From Hydrococcus rivularis NIES-593 (lineage in GTDB: Bacteria > Cyanobacteriota > Cyanobacteriia > Cyanobacteriales > Microcystaceae): a stretch of DNA of 64,000 nucleotides. Below are positions 59,435-64,000 of the stretch, one piece after another. The DNA is taken from positions 381,667-445,666 of the forward strand of contig NZ_MRCB01000001.1 of the NCBI RefSeq assembly GCF_001904635.1, in the 5' to 3' direction. Every line of letters starts with the position of its first letter. The stretch's first letter is position 1. The translations under genes were made by a program, and so were the position numbers. The notes under the pieces were generated by a model. It saw nothing but the letters and a program-made list of their open reading frames with translations. It did not search any database and was not told where the DNA came from.

Positions 59435-61108
59435 ATGAACCCAATCTCTCTATCAACTCGGCTTTCTCGTCGGATGGATAAATCTCGTTTTTCATTTCTC
59501 TTGTCTGTTGGACTAGCCATTGCAGGGAGCGCGATCGACCTACCTGCGAACGCCGCTACCCTAGCCAATAGCTGGGTGAGCGAAGCGCTAGAGGCAGTCA
59601 AATATAATCCTAAAATAGGTCCGACAGGGGCTTCCCGCGCCTACGGCATTCTGGGAACCGCCATGTACGATGCTTGGTCGGCTTATGAACTCACGCCCAT
59701 CAGCACTCAACTGGGCGATAACCTACAACGCCCCGGCAGCGAAAACACGCTTGCAAATAAAGAAACAGCTATTAGCTATGCCGCTTATCGAGTGCTTGCC
59801 GAACTGTTTCCCAATCGCATCGATTCTCTCAATGCACGTATGTCGAATCTGGGTTTCGACCCCAACAATCTCACTACCGACACGACAACAGCAGTGGGAA
59901 TTGGTAATGTCATGGCAGATGCTCTCATGCAGTTGAGACGCTACGATGGATCTAACCAATTGGGAGGCTATGTAGATACGAGCGGGTATTCACCCATCAA
60001 CAACAGACCAGAGAACGTTATCGACATCGAAAGATGGACGCCAGAATACATAAGCGATGAGGCAAGTGCGCCTTTGCAACAATACCTTACGCCTCATTGG
60101 GGTGAAGTAATTCCTTTTGCTCTTGCTTCGGGGAATGAGTTTCGACCTCCTGCCCCAGAACCGTTTCTATTAGTCGAGGGAGCGACGGTCGATTTGGCAG
60201 CTAAAACCATCACGCTTCAAGATGGTTCGCAAGTGAATATAGATCGCTCCCTTATTGGGACGATTATCAATCCTGGATTTATCCAACAAGCACAAGAACT
60301 AATCGATATCAGTGCCAATCTCACCGACAAGCAAAAACTGATTGCCGAATTTTGGGAAGATCCAGCCGGAACGCCTTTTCCTCCCGGTCATTGGATGTAC
60401 TTCGGTCAACTGGTTTCCCAACAAAGAAATCATACTCTCGATGATGATATTCAGATGTTCTTTGCCCTTGGCAATGCCGTTATGGATGCGGGAATTGCCA
60501 CTTGGGAGGCAAAAGGATTTTATGATTATACTCGTCCCGTCAGAGCAATTCGCGAGTTAGGTAGATTGGGATTGATTGGTACTGACGATGGCACTGGTAC
60601 GTTTTGCATCGAGGCATGGGGAGGTGCGGGAAAAGGAACTGTCACCATGCCAGCCACCGAGTTTATAACTTACCAGACTCCAGGGAGCCATCCTTCGCCT
60701 CCGTTTGCCGAATACACGTCCGGACACAGTGCTTTTAGTTCGGCATCGGCTGAAATTCTCAAATTATTTACTGGAAGCGATGCGTTTGGGGCATCGGTAA
60801 CGTTTTATCCGGGGACATCTCGATTTGAACCTGGGATAACGCCAAATGATACGGTTACTCTTTCTTGGGCGACGTTTACTGAGGCTGCCGAAGAAGCTGG
60901 TATGTCTCGTCTTTATGGAGGAATTCACTTTAGCGATGGAAATATCCAAAGCCAGATTATGGGACAAAAAGTTGGAGCGAAGGTTTGGCAGCGAACCCAG
61001 TTTTACATTAATGGCGGAGTTACAGTGCCGGAACCAGCAACAACTACAGCCTTGCTAATCTTGGGATGGTTGTCCTTAGCAGGCGCGAGAAAATGTCGGC
61101 AACAATAG
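59435..61108 (+). CDS. Vanadium-dependent haloperoxidase-like protein with PEP-CTERM
   Basis: A PAP2-superfamily protein of the vanadium haloperoxidase group. Vanadate-binding features include YTRPVRAIRELGRLG (the K/R-x6-RP region), the phosphatase-like HPSPPFAEYTSGHSAFSSAS, and SRLYGGIHFSDG with the final histidine. It has an N-terminal signal (residues 15-40) and a C-terminal PEP-CTERM (VPEPA, hydrophobic span, RKCRQQ), so it is exported and anchored. Whether it oxidises halides or acts as an acid phosphatase is undecided. 557 aa. Confidence 0.85.
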   Translation: MNPISLSTRLSRRMDKSRFSFLLSVGLAIAGSAIDLPANAATLANSWVSEALEAVKYNPKIGPTGASRAYGILGTAMYDAWSAYELTPISTQLGDNLQRPGSENTLANKETAISYAAYRVLAELFPNRIDSLNARMSNLGFDPNNLTTDTTTAVGIGNVMADALMQLRRYDGSNQLGGYVDTSGYSPINNRPENVIDIERWTPEYISDEASAPLQQYLTPHWGEVIPFALASGNEFRPPAPEPFLLVEGATVDLAAKTITLQDGSQVNIDRSLIGTIINPGFIQQAQELIDISANLTDKQKLIAEFWEDPAGTPFPPGHWMYFGQLVSQQRNHTLDDDIQMFFALGNAVMDAGIATWEAKGFYDYTRPVRAIRELGRLGLIGTDDGTGTFCIEAWGGAGKGTVTMPATEFITYQTPGSHPSPPFAEYTSGHSAFSSASAEILKLFTGSDAFGASVTFYPGTSRFEPGITPNDTVTLSWATFTEAAEEAGMSRLYGGIHFSDGNIQSQIMGQKVGAKVWQRTQFYINGGVTVPEPATTTALLILGWLSLAGARKCRQQ

Positions 61109-61142
61109 AGCTGCTCTATTTCTCGCGAACGAGCCAGCCTAT

Positions 61143-61316
61143 CCCTCTTCTGTCACTTTAGGGCAGCGAGATCTTTTAAACTCCGATCTGATAAGCGTTT
61201 TGGCGATCAAACTATGTTTTGATTTCAACAATTAAAATTAATCGCCAAAACGCTTACGTCAAAGGACATCTCGGTTATCCTTGTGATAAATGTTTTCCAG
61301 GAATGACAGAAGAGGG
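61143..61316. mobile_element. Foldback element with three nested stems
   Basis: Outer arms: CCCTCTTCTGTCA (61143-61155) and TGACAGAAGAGGG (61304-61316), perfect 13 bp. Middle: CGAGAT (61167-61172) and ATCTCG (61268-61273). Inner: TAAGCGTTTTGGCGAT (61192-61207) and ATCGCCAAAACGCTTA (61241-61256), perfect 16 bp. No ORF fits inside 174 nt. A MITE or a structured RNA are both possible. It fills most of the gap 61109-61417. Confidence 0.8.
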
Positions 61317-61417
61317 CTATAGACGCGATCGCAAATGAGATACAAAGTCGCTAGTCGTTGGCTCGATAAATAACTATCCTAATGTTAGGATTACTTGTGC
61401 TGTAATTGGTAAAAACT

Positions 61418-62401
61418 ATGGCAGAAACATTACTTTTTAATGCGCTGCGCCAAGCTATAGATGAGGAAATGGCTCGCGACCAACGGGTATTTGTTCTTGG
61501 GGAAGATGTAGGACACTATGGCGGGTCTTACAAAGTTACCAAAGATTTATATCAGAAATATGGCGAGCTAAGGGTTCTCGATACGCCCATCGCAGAAAAT
61601 AGTTTTACCGGATTAGCAGTAGGCGCAGCCATGACTGGGTTGCGACCGATTATTGAAGGAATGAATATGGGGTTTTTGCTCCTCGCCTTCAACCAAATTG
61701 CTAATAATGCGGGAATGCTGCGCTACACCTCCGGCGGAAATTTTAAAATTCCGATGGTGATTCGCGGTCCTGGCGGCGTAGGCAGACAATTAGGGGCAGA
61801 ACATTCCCAGCGTCTCGAAGCCTATTTTCACGCCGTTCCAGGCTTAAAAATCGTTGCCTGCTCGACCCCTTATAACGCTAAAGGATTGCTCAAGTCGGCG
61901 ATTCGCGACGACAATCCCGTACTTTTCTTCGAGCACGTCTTGCTTTATAACCTGAAAGAATATTTACCCGATAGGGAGTATTTAGTCCCGCTAGATAAAG
62001 CAGAAATCGTTCGTCCTGGCAAAGATGTAACAATTCTGACCTACTCGCGGATGCGTCACCATTGCTTGCAGGCATTGAAACAGTTGGAAAAAGAAGGTTG
62101 CGACCCCGAAATTATCGACTTGATTTCTCTTAAACCCTTCGACATGGAGACGATTAGCAACTCGATTCGCAAAACTCACCGAGTTATTATCGTCGAAGAA
62201 TGTATGAAGACGGGGGGAATTGCGGCAGAATTAATTGCACTAATCAACGAGCAACTGTTTGATGAGTTAGACGCGCCAGTTGTCCGACTATCGTCTCAAG
62301 ATATTCCCACGCCTTATAATGGCACCCTAGAGAGACTCACTATCGTCCAACCTCCCCAAATTGTTGAAGCCGTGAAGAACATGCTGGCCTTGAAGGTTTG
62401 A
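61418..62401 (+). CDS. pdhB: Pyruvate dehydrogenase E1 component, beta subunit
   Basis: The beta subunit of the thiamine-diphosphate E1 enzyme, which starts pyruvate conversion to acetyl-CoA. The N-terminal Transket_pyr domain has [20 protein letters not shown] and the catalytic-pocket glutamate in [18 protein letters not shown]. The C-terminal Transketolase_C domain begins [12 protein letters not shown] and ends with [14 protein letters not shown] at 61418 (MAETLLFN) is the family start; four residues upstream are open. The pdhA gene is elsewhere, as is usual in cyanobacteria. Confidence 0.95.
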   Translation: MAETLLFNALRQAIDEEMARDQRVFVLGEDVGHYGGSYKVTKDLYQKYGELRVLDTPIAENSFTGLAVGAAMTGLRPIIEGMNMGFLLLAFNQIANNAGMLRYTSGGNFKIPMVIRGPGGVGRQLGAEHSQRLEAYFHAVPGLKIVACSTPYNAKGLLKSAIRDDNPVLFFEHVLLYNLKEYLPDREYLVPLDKAEIVRPGKDVTILTYSRMRHHCLQALKQLEKEGCDPEIIDLISLKPFDMETISNSIRKTHRVIIVEECMKTGGIAAELIALINEQLFDELDAPVVRLSSQDIPTPYNGTLERLTIVQPPQIVEAVKNMLALKV

Positions 62402-62482
62402 TGATTAGTTATTAGTTGTTGGTTAGTCGTTATCGATCCGCACAACCAACAACTAACTACTAATAACTAACTATTAATAGCG
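62402..62482. repeat. Inverted repeat between pdhB and secD
   Basis: TTAGTTATTAGTTGTTGGTT is mirrored by AACCAACAACTAACTACTAA across about 20 nt, giving a long AU-rich stem. It is of the short-repeat type seen elsewhere in the window and could end pdhB transcription. Confidence 0.6.
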
Positions 62483-62485
62483 AAT

Positions 62486-63892
62486 ATGCAAAAACAAAGT
62501 TGGAAAATTGCCTTAATTTTGGCGCTAATCGTCGGCGCGATCGCGACTATAATATTGATTCCCCCTCAGCTTGGCTTGGATCTTAGAGGCGGCGCGCAAC
62601 TAACGATTCAGGTACAAACCACCAAGGAAGCCAAAGAGATTAAACCAGAAGATTTGACAGCCGTTAAAACGGTCATTGAAAACCGTATTAATGCGCTAGG
62701 CGTTTCAGAACCTCTCATCCAAACTGTCGGCGCCAATAAGATTTTAGTACAGTTACCGGGCGTAACCGACTCTCAACAAGCCGAACGGATTTTAGGCGGT
62801 ACGGCACAGCTAGAATTTCGAGCGCAGAAAAAGGGAACGGAAGCTCAGTTTAATGCCGAGTATGCTATTAAACGGCAGTTAGAAACAGAACTCACCCAGC
62901 TCAGAAAAAATCCTCAAGGAAATGCTCAAAGAATTGCTGAATTAAATGAATCTATCAAGAAATCTAACGCAGCGATCGCACCACTCTTTGAATCGGTCGG
63001 TTTAACCGGAAAAAATCTTAAAAACGCTTATCCGAGTTCTACTCAAGGCAGTGCCTGGGAAGTGGCTATTAGCTTTGATAGCGAAGGAGCCAACAAATTT
63101 GCCGAACTGACTAAGAACTTAGCAGGAACGCGGCGCAGTATTGGAATTTTCCTCGATAACGATCTTATCAGCGCTCCGATTGTTGACGTGAAATTTGCCA
63201 CAACGGGGATTACTGGTGGCAATGCCGTGATTACGGGCAACTTTACCGTTGAAACGGCTAACGAACTAGCCGTCCAGCTTCGCGGCGGTTCGCTTCCTTT
63301 CCCAGTAGAAGTGGTAGAAAACCGCACTGTCGGTGCAACGCTAGGACAAGACAGCATCCGTCGCAGTATCTATGCCGGAATGGCTGGCTTGATCTTGGTG
63401 TTAATTTTTATGGGAGTTTACTATCGACTTCCCGGACTCATTGCCGATTTAGCCTTGCTTATCTATGCGTTGCTAACGCTAGCTTGTTTTGCTTTGGTGG
63501 GAGTAACCTTAACCTTACCTGGAATCGCGGGATTTATCCTCAGTATCGGTATGGCAGTGGATGCTAACGTACTCATTTTTGAGCGCACCAGAGAAGAACT
63601 CCGCGCTGGCAACACCCTCTATCGCGCCGTTGAAGCCGGTTTTTATCGAGCTTTTTCTAGTATTTTGGATAGTAACGTTACTACATTAATTGCTTGCGGG
63701 GCGCTAGCTTGGCTGGGTTCGGGTTTAGTCAGGGGTTTTGCCGTTACGCTGGGCATCGGCGTAGGGGTCAGTATGTTCACTGCGCTGACTTGCAGTCGGA
63801 CTTTCATGTTGCTATTGGTGTTGGGATTTCCAGGGATTCGACAAAAACCAGAACTCTTTTGTCCCAACTTACCTGTCTCGTTGAAGGGATGA
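62486..63892 (+). CDS. secD: Protein translocase subunit SecD
   Basis: SecD, with SecF, pulls secreted proteins across the membrane using the proton gradient. The N-terminal helix is at residues 7-27, followed by LDLRGGAQLTIQV (the D1 signature). The large outside domain holds the P1 region, and the C-terminal membrane part carries FILSIGMAVDANVLIFERTR, conserved in SecD. Six membrane segments are visible in all. Length (468 aa) is typical of cyanobacteria. The start of secF lies 47 nt downstream. Confidence 0.95.
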   Translation: MQKQSWKIALILALIVGAIATIILIPPQLGLDLRGGAQLTIQVQTTKEAKEIKPEDLTAVKTVIENRINALGVSEPLIQTVGANKILVQLPGVTDSQQAERILGGTAQLEFRAQKKGTEAQFNAEYAIKRQLETELTQLRKNPQGNAQRIAELNESIKKSNAAIAPLFESVGLTGKNLKNAYPSSTQGSAWEVAISFDSEGANKFAELTKNLAGTRRSIGIFLDNDLISAPIVDVKFATTGITGGNAVITGNFTVETANELAVQLRGGSLPFPVEVVENRTVGATLGQDSIRRSIYAGMAGLILVLIFMGVYYRLPGLIADLALLIYALLTLACFALVGVTLTLPGIAGFILSIGMAVDANVLIFERTREELRAGNTLYRAVEAGFYRAFSSILDSNVTTLIACGALAWLGSGLVRGFAVTLGIGVGVSMFTALTCSRTFMLLLVLGFPGIRQKPELFCPNLPVSLKG

Positions 63893-63939
63893 GATGAACT
63901 CAGAAGTCAGAAATCAGAAATAATCAATGACGAATGATA

Positions 63940-64000
63940 ATGAAATTTAGCGCTATCAAACAGCAACGCATCTGGTGGACGATATCTTTACTGGTAATTT
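63940..64000 (+). CDS. secF: Protein translocase subunit SecF (partial, 5' end)
   Basis: The last 61 nt encode MKFSAIKQQRIWWTISLLVI, the N-terminus and first membrane helix expected of SecF, right after secD. The window ends here. An ATG at 63934 (two codons earlier) is an alternative start. Confidence 0.8.
   Translation, partial: MKFSAIKQQRIWWTISLLVI

Overview
The window is a piece of cyanobacterial chromosome. Evidence: frequent GCGATCGC (HIP1) octamers, and genes for oxygenic photosynthesis or cyanobacterial lineages only (PetP, PetL, PsbU, chlorophyll synthase ChlG, DUF1815, DUF4278, ABA4-like protein, many pentapeptide and WD40/AAA proteins). A CnfR/PatB-type regulator suggests a lineage able to fix nitrogen, probably a unicellular or baeocyte-forming group such as Pleurocapsales/Chroococcales; this placement is inference. 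No rRNA, tRNA, CRISPR array or intact IS was found.

Layout. 0.3-9 kb: petP-get3d-chlG, phoD, psbU, 1-Cys peroxiredoxin, a GT2 glycosyltransferase, ispD and a GT9 glycosyltransferase. 9-20 kb: a small triple-motif protein, miaB, a decayed ADP-ribosylglycohydrolase, an Orn/Lys/Arg decarboxylase, two pentapeptide proteins, cnfR/patB, a DUF697 GTPase and a ParA C-terminal fragment. 20-32 kb: a near-identical tandem pair of desC desaturases, a methionine-gamma-lyase-like enzyme, an LRAT-domain protein, an orphan DppC permease next to a nucleoside phosphorylase, DUF1815, ABA4-like, a fluoroacetate-dehalogenase-like hydrolase and a P-type cation ATPase. 32-41 kb: an AAA ATPase, a GmrSD-like (DUF262/DUF1524) putative defence gene, a Mut7-C protein, an HDAC-like deacetylase, an NrdG-like radical SAM protein, petL (31 codons), aroB, xseA-xseB and a STAND-like AAA protein. 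41-47 kb: a surface/exported cluster (DUF4278, spondin-N PEP-CTERM protein, membrane protein, RTX protein) and a class 3 lipase. 47-52.4 kb: CMD/HxlR pair, then thioredoxin-CcdA-TlpA facing an ECF sigma/anti-sigma/cupin operon. 52.5-64 kb: a 14-WD-repeat AAA protein, a response-regulator pseudogene, cbiA, a structured RNA, queF, a vanadium haloperoxidase-like PEP-CTERM protein, pdhB, secD and the start of secF.

How genes work together: petP and petL belong to cytochrome b6f; petP, get3d and chlG are closely spaced on one strand. Trx-CcdA-TlpA is a disulfide relay beside a sigma/anti-sigma switch. xseA-xseB and secD-secF are classical partners.

Strongest unexplained signals. (1) A regulatory element of fixed geometry, AAAAGTTAAG-N19-C(C/T)TAACTTTTCTGTATCGA followed by TATAAAA, occurs upstream of the surface cluster, the lipase and the WD40 protein. 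(2) A structured RNA of about 225 nt lies upstream of queF. It has a 12-nt perfect Shine-Dalgarno, a 23-codon ORF whose start codon can be sequestered, a long closing stem and a strong terminator. (3) Several foldback/MITE-like and tandem-repeat elements occur, some of which supply start codons, stop codons or coding insertions.
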